This document shows positions 1 through 8,485 of a stretch of 22,822 bases of DNA, one piece after another. The notes beneath the pieces are model-generated. The model made no database searches and was not told the origin of the DNA. It saw only the letters and a list, made by a program, of their open reading frames with translations. The position numbers and the translations under genes are program-made. This DNA comes from CAZMGG01 sp964565715 (GTDB lineage Bacteria > Planctomycetota > UBA1135 > UBA2386), in NCBI GenBank assembly GCA_964565715.1, contig CAZMGG010000092.1:1-22822 (forward strand), given 5' to 3'. Position 1 is the stretch's first letter. Every line of letters begins with the position of its first letter.

Positions 1-952
1 CGAGCACCGCCATGGACCGCGTGACCTTGCCCTCGGCGTCCCGCTCGGCGCAGGCCGAGAGGAGGACGTCGAGGGGCGCCCCGTCCTTGCGGACGTAGCG
101 GTAGGGGACGTCGTGGCAGACGCCCGTCCGGAAGAAGTCGGGGAGCACCTCCTCGACCGCGCGCCGGCGCGACTCCTCGTCGAGGAAGTCGACGGAGGGC
201 CGCCCGAGCACCTCCTCGCGCCGATACCCGAGGGTCTCGAGCCAGCGGTCGCTCACGCCGATCAGGCGGCCGGCGGAATCGAGCAGCGGGCCGCCGGAGT
301 TGCCGGGGTTCACCGCCGCGTCGACCTGGATCAGGCCCACCAGCCGCGCGCCCTGGTCGGTGCTGAGGTTGCGGCCCAGCGCCGAGACGATGCCGGTGGT
401 CATCGTCTGGTCGAAGCCGAACGGATTGCCGATGGCGATCGCCGTCTGGCCCACCCGCAGGTCCTGCGAGGTGCCGAGCGGCAGCGGCCGCAGGCCGGTG
501 ACGTCGCCGCGCAGGCGCAGCACCGCCAGGTCGTGGTCGCGCGAGCCGGTCAGCACGTCGGCGACCCAGACCTGGTCGCGGATCGCCACCTTCACCTCGC
601 GGGCGCCGGCGACCACGTGGAAGTTGGTGATCACCGTGCCGCGGTCGTCCCAGACGAACCCAGAGCCCTGGCCAGACTGCTGGGACAGCGACCAGCCGTC
701 GCGCACCAGCGAGCGGGTGGTGATGTGCGCCACCGACGGTGAACTGCGCTCGAACACCGCGACCAGGTCCTGCTCGTAGGGGGCGAGTTCGCCGCGGGGC
801 TGCACCGGGCGCGGATCGCCGGCCGGCGAGGGCCGCAGCACGCCGGAGCGTTCGATCAGGGTCCAGGCGGCCAGCGCGAACGCGGCTCCGGCCAGCAGCA
901 GGGGCCAGGGCGAGGGGCGGCGGGGGGACAGCGACGGTGGATACGAGGTCAT
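1..952 (-). CDS. Membrane-anchored trypsin-like serine protease (HtrA type) running into a PAS domain; partial
   Basis: The first 317 codons are present; the gene leaves the window at position 1. A short Pro/Arg-rich N-terminus is followed by one hydrophobic helix (about residues 16-32), so the protease should be anchored in the inner membrane facing the periplasm. The S1C-type catalytic triad is visible: His112 in TNFHV, Asp141 in DHDLAVL, Ser219 in NPGNSGGP. Right after GGPLLDSAGRLIGV the sequence stops being protease: residues 234-317 read as a PAS domain (SDRWLETLGY, DVPYRYVRKDG, LLSACAERDAEG). The last strands of the protease domain and any PDZ domain are missing. Leucine codons change at the same point from mostly CTG (4 CTC of 26) to all CTC (9 of 9). 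The protease half is secure; the PAS half may be an assembly misjoin or a true fusion. It starts 51 bases after the stop of the AceE-like gene on the same strand. No clear ribosome binding site is seen. Confidence 0.8.
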   Translation of the reverse strand, partial: MTSYPPSLSPRRPSPWPLLLAGAAFALAAWTLIERSGVLRPSPAGDPRPVQPRGELAPYEQDLVAVFERSSPSVAHITTRSLVRDGWSLSQQSGQGSGFVWDDRGTVITNFHVVAGAREVKVAIRDQVWVADVLTGSRDHDLAVLRLRGDVTGLRPLPLGTSQDLRVGQTAIAIGNPFGFDQTMTTGIVSALGRNLSTDQGARLVGLIQVDAAVNPGNSGGPLLDSAGRLIGVSDRWLETLGYRREEVLGRPSVDFLDEESRRRAVEEVLPDFFRTGVCHDVPYRYVRKDGAPLDVLLSACAERDAEGKVTRSMAVL

Positions 953-1003
953 CGGCGACAGTGCGGACGACGGCGGCGGGTATGCGCGCCGCCGCCGCCT
1001 GGA

Positions 1004-3814
1004 TCAGGAGGGCTGGACGCGGTCGGGCCACAGCTCCCGCCAGGCCGGTGCCTCGGCGGAGCCCTGCGCGAGGTGCGGCAGCGCCGCGGGGTGCAGCCGG
1101 ACCCGCTCCAGCGCGGTCTCCGCGAGCGCCTGGCCGCAGGCCTCGGCGATTCCCTCGGCGTGCAGGCCGTGGTAGCGGAACACGTGAGCCGGGGTGCCGG
1201 ACTTGGAGAACTTCACCACCGCGCGGGCCACCTGGCGGACGCCCACCAGGGAGCCCAGGTTGTCCAGCAGGCCGATCTCGCCGTCGTGCACCGACACGAT
1301 CGGGATGCGGCGGCCGGCCAGATCGATGGCGTCGCCCGCGCCCAGCGGCGCGTCCGCATCGCCGCCGGCGGCCCGCAGGTGCAGGGCGCCGTCGACGCCG
1401 AGGGTCTCGCGCAGGTGCCGGTGGTCGTCCTTGCGGCCCAGTTCGCCGCACAGCAGGTCCGGCGAGGTCACCACGTGCAGGTTGGCGTGGATGCCGCGGT
1501 CGAGGAGCTGCTCGCAGGCCTGCACCGCCTCCGGCACCAGGGCGCCCATCACGAACACGTGCACCACGTTCTCGCCGGGCTGGTAGCCGCGGTAGCCACG
1601 CCAGTCGATCAGCGTGTAGCCGCCGAGCAGGGCGTGCTCGCGCACCGTGGCCAGGATCTCCTGGTCGGCCACGTTGGGCACCTCGGCCTCGAGCAGGCCG
1701 CCGTCCTGGCCGCCGAGCCCCAGCGCCGCGTCGGCCGGCAGGCCCTGCTTGAAGCGCGCCTGCCGGCGCAGGTTCTTCAGCAGCAGATCCTGCTGCAGGG
1801 CGCGGGTGACGCCGCGGATCAGCACGCCGGTGCGGCCCTGGTTCTGGCCGGTGAAGTGCCGCCGCACCGCGTCGCACAGGATCCAGTCCAGCTCGATGGC
1901 GAACGCCGGTTCCCAGGTGATCAGGTTGGGGATCTGGATGTCGCTCTTCCAGCTGTGCTGCGCGCCCTCCGGCGCCAGCGTCACGCCGCTCGGCGTGCCG
2001 ACCAGCACGAAGCTCGCGCCCCAGTAGAGGTTGTAGTAGAGCTGGTCGAGGGCCCGCTTGATGAAGAAGTCGTAGACCGTCATCATCGGCAGGAACGGGA
2101 TGCCGGCGAGCTGGCCCAGCTTGCCGAACGAGCCCGCCGCGGTCATGCAGTTGGCCTCGGCGATCTCGAAGCGGATGTGCCGGGTCCAGGCCTCGTCGGT
2201 GGGCGACAGCTCCGGCCGCAGCCGCTCGTGCAGGTCGAGCTTCGACTCCCAGTTCTCGTCGTGCTTGGGCCCGAACACCTTCTCGTCCATCGCCGGGTTG
2301 ATGTTGGTGCTGGTGCCGACGTCGGGCGCCATGGTCATCATCAGGTCGGCCACCGGACCCCAGCGGGCCTCGTCCTTGGTCGGCGCCTTGCCCGCCTTCT
2401 GCTCCTTGCCGGCCTGCGCCAGCTCGTCGTAGACGCCGATGCGGACCAGCTTGGCGGCGAGCTGGCCCCACATCCACTGGGTGTGGGTGGTCGGCGCCAG
2501 CTTCAGGTTGATGTCGAGGCTGTCGGGGATGCCGCCGGCTGCCTCGATCTGCGCCCGCACCTTCTGCTGGTGCACGTCGCGCTGGGCATCGAGGGCCTCG
2601 ATGCCGAGCCGCAGGGCCTCGCCGCGCTCGTGCAGCCAGCGCCCCTCGGCGGAGTCGGCGGGCAGCCGCTGGAACGGCCGCTCCAGGCTCAGCCCCTCCT
2701 CCTCCAGGATGCGCACCACCTCGGCCTCGTCGGGCAGCGCCGAGTGGTTGCCGTTGGCCGCCACGCACTCGAGGCCGCGGCCCTTCACCGTGTGCGCGAT
2801 CACCATGGTCGGCGTGTGGCGGTCCTTCTTGCACTGCTCGAAGGCCCGGTGCACCACCTGCTGGTCGTGGCCGCCCAGGTCGAACCACAGGCGCACCATG
2901 TCCTCGTCGGACAGCGACTCGACCAGCTTCCTGCAGCTCTTGTCGGCGGCGATCACCGCCTCGCGCATCAGCGCCGGGTCGCGCTTCCACAGCAGCATCT
3001 GGAAGTGGTAGTCGGTGAGCCCGGTCTCCAGCACCGCCTGCAGCGCCTTGCCGCCGGGCTTGCCGAACAGGCCCTCGCGGAACGAGCCGTGGCGCAGCTG
3101 GATCACGTGCCAGCCGTTGGCCACCGCGGTGCGCTCGATGCGGTCGGCGTCGGTGCCCTTCAGCCCGCGCTTGTTCGGGATGCGGGTGCCGTCCAGGTTC
3201 TGCCGGTTGTAGTCGACGATCCAGGTGACGTTGCCCAGCTCGCGCTCGGCCACCTCCGGCAGCACCTCCAGCAGCGATCCCTCGCGGAACTCGCTGTCGC
3301 CCATCATGCACCAGAAGTGTGGCTCGTCGACGTCCCAGCCGTGCTGCCGCGCGTAGCGGTAGGCCAGCGACAGGTAGGCGGCGACCACCGGCGGGATGCC
3401 CACCGAGCCCGACGGCAGGAAGCGGAAGCCGTCGGGATCGGCTTCGGCGTGGTAGCTCTGGAAGGTCGGCTTGCCGTCGTGCGGGAACGACCGCAGCCGG
3501 TGCATCACCGCCTCCTGCTCCTGCTCGTCGAACCAGCGGCCGTCCTTGTGGCGGAACAGGCCGAGCGCGTGCTGCAGCGCGTGGTCCACCGGCGAGGCGT
3601 GCGGCTTGCAGCAGATGAAGTCGTGCGGCTCGCGCACCAGCAGGTGCAGGGTCGCCATGAAGTCGAGGCTGCTGGCACAGGCCGCCGGGTGGCCGCCGAC
3701 CTTGGGGTCGGTCTTGTCGGCGTCCTCGCGGTTGTTGGCGATGTGGATCATCGTCACCAGGTGGGCGAAGGCGCGGCGGGTGACGCGGTGCAGCAGCTTG
3801 TAGTCGGGCTTCAT
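1004..3814 (-). CDS. aceE: AceE-like pyruvate dehydrogenase E1 component (homodimeric type)
   Basis: A thiamine-diphosphate enzyme of 936 residues; homodimeric E1 decarboxylates pyruvate and passes the acetyl group to the lipoyl E2 subunit in the cytoplasm. The N-terminal half has the TPP/Mg motif GDSEFREG (residues 172-179) followed by the family's DYNRQNLDG stretch. The middle has the transketolase-type pyrimidine-binding half (RFEIAEANCMTAAGSFG, then GTPSGVTLAPEGAQHSW), and the C-terminus is a transketolase-C-like domain. E. coli AceE is 887 residues, so the length fits. The canonical GDGE is GDSE here. I chose the ATG at 3814, whose product begins MKPDYKLL; a TTG nine codons upstream is also possible. 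The gene follows the PHP gene by about 30 bases on the same strand. No E2 or E3 gene is in the window, so the oxoacid substrate is inferred from family resemblance; a related transketolase-like enzyme cannot be excluded. Confidence 0.85.
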   Translation of the reverse strand: MKPDYKLLHRVTRRAFAHLVTMIHIANNREDADKTDPKVGGHPAACASSLDFMATLHLLVREPHDFICCKPHASPVDHALQHALGLFRHKDGRWFDEQEQEAVMHRLRSFPHDGKPTFQSYHAEADPDGFRFLPSGSVGIPPVVAAYLSLAYRYARQHGWDVDEPHFWCMMGDSEFREGSLLEVLPEVAERELGNVTWIVDYNRQNLDGTRIPNKRGLKGTDADRIERTAVANGWHVIQLRHGSFREGLFGKPGGKALQAVLETGLTDYHFQMLLWKRDPALMREAVIAADKSCRKLVESLSDEDMVRLWFDLGGHDQQVVHRAFEQCKKDRHTPTMVIAHTVKGRGLECVAANGNHSALPDEAEVVRILEEEGLSLERPFQRLPADSAEGRWLHERGEALRLGIEALDAQRDVHQQKVRAQIEAAGGIPDSLDINLKLAPTTHTQWMWGQLAAKLVRIGVYDELAQAGKEQKAGKAPTKDEARWGPVADLMMTMAPDVGTSTNINPAMDEKVFGPKHDENWESKLDLHERLRPELSPTDEAWTRHIRFEIAEANCMTAAGSFGKLGQLAGIPFLPMMTVYDFFIKRALDQLYYNLYWGASFVLVGTPSGVTLAPEGAQHSWKSDIQIPNLITWEPAFAIELDWILCDAVRRHFTGQNQGRTGVLIRGVTRALQQDLLLKNLRRQARFKQGLPADAALGLGGQDGGLLEAEVPNVADQEILATVREHALLGGYTLIDWRGYRGYQPGENVVHVFVMGALVPEAVQACEQLLDRGIHANLHVVTSPDLLCGELGRKDDHRHLRETLGVDGALHLRAAGGDADAPLGAGDAIDLAGRRIPIVSVHDGEIGLLDNLGSLVGVRQVARAVVKFSKSGTPAHVFRYHGLHAEGIAEACGQALAETALERVRLHPAALPHLAQGSAEAPAWRELWPDRVQPS

Positions 3815-3843
3815 CGGGGTGGTGCGGCGGGACCCCGCCAACC

Positions 3844-5010
3844 TTAGGGCCCGGTCCCGGCCGGTGCCACTGCGCCGGGAGCCCGGGGCTCGATCCGGAT
3901 CGCGCTGGAGAAGATCCAGGGCGTGCCGTGCCGGGTCCAGACCTCGACCCGGTAGACCCCGGGTGCGGGGCCGGCTTCGGCTAGCGTGCGGCCGGCCTGC
4001 TCACGCACCAGTCGGCCGTCCCGCAGGAGCCGCAGGCGGGCATCGGCCGGTGCGCGGACTTCGAGCCGCAGGTCGGCTGACGCCGGCACCGACGCGCCCG
4101 GTGGGAAGACCTGTTCCCCGCGGATCGCCCGGTAGTCGAAGCCCCAGCCCTCGCCGAAGACGTCGAAGCACGCGTAGGTGCGACCGGCGGCGAAGGCCGC
4201 GACCAGGGCCGCCTCGTCGAGCCGTTCCGCCAGCACGTGCGTGCTGAGCGTGAGGAACACCTCGCGGTAGTTGGCGACGGTGAGGCCCAACGGGCCGAGC
4301 AGCCGGATGTTGGCGTGGGCGTCGTTGCCGCCGATCGCCGTGAGCGGATGGCGTCGCAGCGCGGCGCGGTCCCAGTTGGCGAACAGCTCCGCGTCGCGCT
4401 GGCAGGTCTGCTCCATCAGCGAGCGCAGCGGCAGGAACAGCCCGCCCAGCAGCAGTCCGGCCCTGCTGGCCGCCGTCGCGCCGGCGTGCAGGTTGACGAT
4501 CTCGACGCCGGCGATGCCGGGGACTTCCCAGGCCCGCGTCGCCTCGGCATGGCCAAGGAAGGCGAGGGCGCCCTGGGCACGGGCCTCGGCCACCAGGGCC
4601 GGGGCACTCTGCCAGCGGCGGAGCGGTCGGATCAGCGGGAAGGCCAGGATCGTGCCCTGCGGCGTGCGCACCTCGGCGCCGACGAGGAACAGCGTGTCGC
4701 CGGCCATGCCGCGGGTGCCCTCGGCGATCGCCGCGTCGGTCTGGTGATCGGTCATCACCAGGAAGTCGAGGCCGGCCACGCGCGCCGCGTCGGCGATCTC
4801 CGCCAGGGTTCCCTCGCTGTCGTGCGAGAAGTGGCTGTGGCAGTGCAACACGCCCTTCCAGTCGAACCACGGGGTGCCGGCGACGGGCACCGGACGCGTC
4901 GCCGGGGCTGGCCCTGTACCGCGGCACATCGTCGTGAACGCCGCGCAGCCGGAGAGGAAGACGCCGGCCAGCGCGAGCGCCACCGTCAATTCTGTCGCCG
5001 GTCGTGCCAT
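3844..5010 (-). CDS. PHP-domain metal-dependent phosphoesterase, lipoprotein
   Basis: 388 residues. The N-terminus is a lipoprotein signal with lipobox LSGC (Cys22). The PHP fold follows, with its metal-binding motifs in order: LHCHSHFSHDSEG (His56, His58), MTDH (Asp88, His89), GAEV (Glu113), GHAE (His154) and GNDAH (Asp230, His232). A C-terminal stretch from about residue 300 looks like a beta-sandwich. PHP proteins are phosphoesterases that use a two- or three-metal site; the substrate cannot be read from the sequence. The lipobox places it outside the cytoplasm, either on the inner or the outer membrane. Its ATG overlaps the TGA of the upstream PagL-like gene (TGATG), which suggests translational coupling and perhaps a joint role on envelope lipids or phosphate esters; that role is inference. 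Confidence 0.85.
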   Translation of the reverse strand: MARPATELTVALALAGVFLSGCAAFTTMCRGTGPAPATRPVPVAGTPWFDWKGVLHCHSHFSHDSEGTLAEIADAARVAGLDFLVMTDHQTDAAIAEGTRGMAGDTLFLVGAEVRTPQGTILAFPLIRPLRRWQSAPALVAEARAQGALAFLGHAEATRAWEVPGIAGVEIVNLHAGATAASRAGLLLGGLFLPLRSLMEQTCQRDAELFANWDRAALRRHPLTAIGGNDAHANIRLLGPLGLTVANYREVFLTLSTHVLAERLDEAALVAAFAAGRTYACFDVFGEGWGFDYRAIRGEQVFPPGASVPASADLRLEVRAPADARLRLLRDGRLVREQAGRTLAEAGPAPGVYRVEVWTRHGTPWIFSSAIRIEPRAPGAVAPAGTGP

Positions 5011-5615
5011 CAGAACGTCCAGCTGAAGCCAACCCAGATGCGGGCATCGTTCTGGCTGGGATTGCGCGGGCTCTCATGGCCGAGCGCGTTGCTGATGTGG
5101 TGGTAGCTGGCGCCCACCAGCAGGTTGTGCCGTGGACCCAGTGGGATCTCGAGGCCGGGCCCGCCGGAGAACGAGAAGTTCCAGTGGGTGCCGCCCGGCG
5201 GGACCCGCTCGGAGCTCTGCTGGTGACCGCCGGTCAGGTCGAAGAAGAGTCGCCAGTCCGCGGTCTGCCAGAGCTGGCTGCGGACCACGCCTTCGATCTC
5301 GCCGGCGTAGGCGTCGTGGGCGGGGTTCTCCCACACGCTGGCGGTCAGGCCGGCCCCCATGGCGAGCCAGCCGGTCACGTAGTGCAGGTAGCGGCCGCCG
5401 AAGCCCCAGGCGTCGACCTCGCCGTTGCCGTCCCAGAAGAAGGACTTCTGCAGGATGGGGATGCCGTAGAAGCCGCGGAACTCGACCGAATCGTCGCCGG
5501 CCCGGTGGCCCGGCGAGGCGGGAGCGGCGGCGCGCAGCCGGTGGGTGCAGCAGGCCGTCACCAGGGGCAGGGCTGCGACCATGGACAGGAACAGCCAGGG
5601 TGGTCGGCGGGCCAT
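5010..5615 (-). CDS. PagL-like lipid A 3-O-deacylase (acyloxyacyl hydrolase), lipoprotein
   Basis: 201 residues from the ATG at 5615. The longer open frame upstream is Pro/Arg-rich and unlike a protein start. The N-terminus is a lipoprotein signal ending in TACC (Cys22). The body alternates short beta-strand-like segments and ends in Phe, as outer-membrane barrels do. The C-terminal motif YHHISNALGH contains the HxSN catalytic signature (His173, Ser175, Asn176) of PagL, which removes the 3-O-acyl chain of lipid A in the outer membrane. The third catalytic residue, Glu in PagL, is not obvious; Asp190 in NPSQND is the nearest acidic candidate. It is the first gene of a minus-strand group with the PHP gene, which it overlaps by one base. 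It faces the glycosyltransferase gene across a 209-base divergent region. A lipobox on a barrel protein is unusual, so the exact anchoring is uncertain. Confidence 0.72.
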   Translation of the reverse strand: MARRPPWLFLSMVAALPLVTACCTHRLRAAAPASPGHRAGDDSVEFRGFYGIPILQKSFFWDGNGEVDAWGFGGRYLHYVTGWLAMGAGLTASVWENPAHDAYAGEIEGVVRSQLWQTADWRLFFDLTGGHQQSSERVPPGGTHWNFSFSGGPGLEIPLGPRHNLLVGASYHHISNALGHESPRNPSQNDARIWVGFSWTF

Positions 5616-5824
5616 GGGTGGTGGTGGGGGCAGCACAAGGCGTGCCGTCCACGGCGGCGGGCGGCAGGGCATCGCTGCCCTGCCGCGGCTTGCAACGCTT
5701 GCAAGCGGCATGGCACGAAATGCAACCGATGGGCGCCGGCCGGCGGCCAGGGCCTGGGGCGACCGGGGCGGCGGGCGCCGGAACGCGAGTTGCCTTGCGC
5801 TCGCCGCCCGTCCCGGCGCCACCC
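5616..5824. promoter_or_regulatory. Divergent intergenic region with a perfect hairpin and TGCAA repeats
   Basis: This 209-base gap separates the divergent PagL-like and glycosyltransferase genes. It contains a perfect 11-base inverted repeat (5661-5671 and 5676-5686, loop of 4). Next to it lie two direct TTGCAA copies nine bases apart (5690-5695 and 5699-5704) and a third TGCAA at 5721-5725. No T-run follows the hairpin on either strand, so it does not look like an intrinsic terminator. A regulator-binding site or a leader structure for the minus-strand gene is possible. No convincing -10/-35 pair was found. Confidence 0.4.
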
Positions 5825-7324
5825 ATGAACCGTCCTCTCACCCGCGAGCACCTCTGGCTCGCCACCCTTGCGCTGGCCTCGCTCTATCTGTGCGTGGCGA
5901 TGCCGGTCTTCTCCCAGGAGGCCTACTACTGGACCTATGCCCAGCATCCGGACCTCTCCTACTACGACCACCCGCCGATGGTCGCCTGGGGCATCTGGCT
6001 GGGCACGCGGCTGTTCGGGGCGACTGCGTTGGGCATCCGCGCCAGCACCTGGTTGTTCGGCGTCGGCGCCGTCGTGCTGGGCGCGCGCCTGCTGCGCCGG
6101 TTCGGCGTGGACGTGACGGGTCGCGTCGCCTGGCTGCAGCTGTCGCTCGGCGTGCCGACCCTGATGGGCCTGCGCTTCCTGGCCAACCCGGATCCGCCGC
6201 TGGTGTTCTTCACGCTGCTCACCGTGTTCCTGCTGTGGCGGGCGCGGGACGGTGGGATCGGCTGGTGGCTCGGGGCCGGGCTGGCCGCCGGCCTTGCCCT
6301 GACCAGCAAGTACACCGCCGCATTCCTGCTGCCGGGCGGCGTGATCGCCCTGCTGCTGGACCCGCGACTGCGCATGCAGTTGCGGCGACCCGGCCCCTGG
6401 CTGGCGGTCGCGGTTGCCGCCCTCGCCTTCGCGCCGGTGGTGGTCTGGAACGCCGGCAACGACTTCGCGTCGTTCCGCTTCCAGACCGGCGGCCGGTGGG
6501 CCCACGCCAGCTTCGGCGGGCACTGGCTCGCCGAGGCCTTGGGCGGCCAGCTCCTGGTGGTCGGTCCGGTGGTGGCCGCGTTGCTGCCGGTCTGCTGTCT
6601 CTGGCTGTGGCGACGGCTCCGGGCCCTGGATCCGCGGGCGCTGTGGGTGCTCGCCTTCGCCCTGCCGATGCCGCTCTGGCTGTTGGTCAACGCGCTCTGG
6701 ATCCAGGTCAAGATCAACTGGTTCGCGCCGAGCGTGGCGCTGCTGCTGCTGGGCGGGATCGTCTGGTGGCGGGAGTCGGGCTTCGTCGAGCGTCATCCGA
6801 AGTGGGCGAAGGCGACCCGTCTGTCCGTCGCTCTGCTGGCGGTGGCGGCCCTGCTGGGGCCGTTGGTGCGGCTCTTCCCCGCGCACCGCGGTTCGTCCTG
6901 GACCGGCTGGGATCGCATCGCCGCCCGCGCCGAGCACTGGGAGGATGTCGTCGACGACGCCGACGGGATCGAGGGCAACTTCTTCTTCTTCGGCGCCGAC
7001 TACCGGGACAGCGCGCAACTCGGCCTCGCCCTGCATCAGCTCGTGCGACACGACGATGGGCCCCTGGAGCCGACCCTGAGCTGCAACGTGCTGGGCCTGC
7101 CTGCCCTGCAGTTCGACCACTGGGACCCGCCGGCGGGCCGGATCGGTCAGGACGCGGTCTTCGTGCTCTACCGCAGCGAGCAGCGGAAGACCCTCGTCGA
7201 CCAGGTGCGCGCGCGCTTCGACGCGATCGAACTGGCCGAGCGGGTGGAGGTGCGCCGCTTCGGGGTGCGGCTGGCCGACGCCGCCATCTACGTGTGCCGT
7301 GGCTATCACGGCCCAGCGGGGTGA
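5825..7324 (+). CDS. Glycosyltransferase family 39 / ArnT-like membrane protein
   Basis: 499 residues with many hydrophobic segments, as in polyprenyl-phosphate-sugar-dependent glycosyltransferases of the GT-C fold. The family signature lies after the first membrane helix: SQEAYYW (residues 30-36) and SYYDHPPM (45-52). Here the usual first Asp of the DEAYYW motif is Gln31, followed by Glu32; Asp48 is kept. The periplasmic C-terminal part from about residue 370 is soluble-like. Such enzymes move a sugar from a lipid carrier to lipid A, protein or another envelope acceptor on the outer face of the inner membrane. The acceptor is unknown. It stands alone on the plus strand but starts next to the divergent PagL-like gene, so a shared theme of lipid A modification is tempting, though unproven. 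The ATG at 5825 is chosen because the upstream open frame is low-complexity Arg/Pro. Confidence 0.82.
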   Translation: MNRPLTREHLWLATLALASLYLCVAMPVFSQEAYYWTYAQHPDLSYYDHPPMVAWGIWLGTRLFGATALGIRASTWLFGVGAVVLGARLLRRFGVDVTGRVAWLQLSLGVPTLMGLRFLANPDPPLVFFTLLTVFLLWRARDGGIGWWLGAGLAAGLALTSKYTAAFLLPGGVIALLLDPRLRMQLRRPGPWLAVAVAALAFAPVVVWNAGNDFASFRFQTGGRWAHASFGGHWLAEALGGQLLVVGPVVAALLPVCCLWLWRRLRALDPRALWVLAFALPMPLWLLVNALWIQVKINWFAPSVALLLLGGIVWWRESGFVERHPKWAKATRLSVALLAVAALLGPLVRLFPAHRGSSWTGWDRIAARAEHWEDVVDDADGIEGNFFFFGADYRDSAQLGLALHQLVRHDDGPLEPTLSCNVLGLPALQFDHWDPPAGRIGQDAVFVLYRSEQRKTLVDQVRARFDAIELAERVEVRRFGVRLADAAIYVCRGYHGPAG

Positions 7325-7336
7325 TGGCGGTGTTCG

Positions 7337-7365
7337 TAAACATCTGGAAAACATAGACTTATAGA
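7337..7365 (+). promoter_or_regulatory. Candidate sigma-70-type promoter
   Basis: An AT-rich island follows the glycosyltransferase stop. TAAACA (7337-7342) and TATAGA (7360-7365) are spaced by 17 bases, each matching 4 of 6 consensus positions. It would drive the secreted-protein gene at 7469 with a leader of about 97 bases. AAACAT occurs twice, 11 bases apart (7338-7343 and 7349-7354), which could be an operator. Confidence 0.4.
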
Positions 7366-7468
7366 GATTCTTGGGGGATCGGTGGCGGCGGCCTTCGGTC
7401 CCCCCGCGGGTGCCGTTCTCACGCCTGTCCACTTCGGACCACCAACCAACCCGAAAGCGAGAACGACC

Positions 7469-8353
7469 ATGACCCTGCAGCTGACCTCCTCCCTCCTGAT
7501 CGCCGCCCTGACCCTTGCGCTGCCGCTGTCCGCCCAGAAGGGCGTGCAGCAGGATCCCGCCGACCTGCAGATCCGCCAGGATCGCGGCGACGCCGATGAG
7601 GCCGATGACCAGCTTCTGGCCGGCTGGTCGAAGGGCTTGCCGATCGTCGAGCGGCTGCGTCCGGCCAAGGCCGGCAAGGTCGAGTGGGAGCTCGGCGACG
7701 AGCCGGTCGACGCGGTGTTCGTGCTGGCGAGCCTGTCGGACGCCACCTGCAGCTACCCGGGCCTGCCGCCGGTCCTGGCCGATGCCCAGATGGTGAAGGT
7801 GCTGATCCGGCCGGCGCTGCGCTCGCGCTTCGCCGTCGAGGTGCCGCCGGTCCTGGCCGACCTGCACGTGCAGGCCGTGCTGGTGCTCGCCCGGCAGGCC
7901 CAGTGGGTCGCCGACGAGCCCGGCGAGCTGCCGATCTGCCTCGCCGACGGCGACGCCGACGCCGATGGCATCGCCGACGACCTGCCGCCCGCCTTCACCC
8001 AGGACGAGGAGCAGCCGCTGTTCGATCTGGCCTACGAAGGCCTCGAACTCGACCACTTCGCGTTCGACAGCCTGCCGCCGCGCTGGGGGCTGCGCGCCAC
8101 CTTCATCGCCAACAGCGACAGCTTCGCCCTCAAGGAGGCCCGCCGCAGCCGCGACGCCGATGGCCGCGTGCAGGTCTGGCTGTGGCTGAAGGTGCCCGGC
8201 GCCGGTGAGGGGCAGCGCGACATCGTCGAGCGGCACGAACTGCTGCTGGATCTCGGCAAGGGCAGCGAGCAACTGGACGTGCACGTGGCGGTGACCGATG
8301 GCCATCGCGAGTCCGGCTTCCGGCCCTTCGCCAGCTTCGGCAAGGGGAAGTGA
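7469..8353 (+). CDS. Secreted protein of unknown function
   Basis: 294 residues from the ATG at 7469. The N-terminus is a Sec signal peptide (MTLQLTSSLLIAALTLALPL, then SAQ), so the product is exported. I do not recognise the family. The mature part is acidic and contains an Asp-rich segment, DGDADADGIADDLP, near residue 160, which resembles calcium-binding DxDxDG loops. The rest has alternating hydrophobic strands without Cys clusters or membrane helices (one Cys near residue 93 and one near 156). The gene has its own candidate promoter upstream and a strong terminator just after its stop, so it is probably a single-gene transcript. Confidence 0.7.
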   Translation: MTLQLTSSLLIAALTLALPLSAQKGVQQDPADLQIRQDRGDADEADDQLLAGWSKGLPIVERLRPAKAGKVEWELGDEPVDAVFVLASLSDATCSYPGLPPVLADAQMVKVLIRPALRSRFAVEVPPVLADLHVQAVLVLARQAQWVADEPGELPICLADGDADADGIADDLPPAFTQDEEQPLFDLAYEGLELDHFAFDSLPPRWGLRATFIANSDSFALKEARRSRDADGRVQVWLWLKVPGAGEGQRDIVERHELLLDLGKGSEQLDVHVAVTDGHRESGFRPFASFGKGK

Positions 8354-8382
8354 ATCGCAGGGACGCCCCGATGGGGCGGGTC

Positions 8383-8415
8383 ACGGCCGGCGTCCGCGGG
8401 GGCGCCGGCCGTTTT
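8383..8415 (+). terminator. Intrinsic (Rho-independent) terminator
   Basis: A perfect 10-base stem, ACGGCCGGCG (8383-8392) with CGCCGGCCGT (8403-8412), encloses a 10-base loop and runs into TTTT (8412-8415). It lies 30 bases after the stop of the secreted-protein gene and before the Kelch gene. A smaller hairpin (GCCCC-GAT-GGGGC) sits just upstream. Confidence 0.8.
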
Positions 8416-8485
8416 CGTCGTGGGTGGGCCGGGCGATCGCCCGGTGGGGATGGTGGGACGGCCGGTGCTGGGGTACATCCGGCCC

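Noticed and set aside
5711..5725. TGGCAC followed by TGCAA, resembling a sigma-54 promoter
   Set aside because: The GG and GC pairs are 8 bases apart instead of 10, which sigma-54 does not normally accept.
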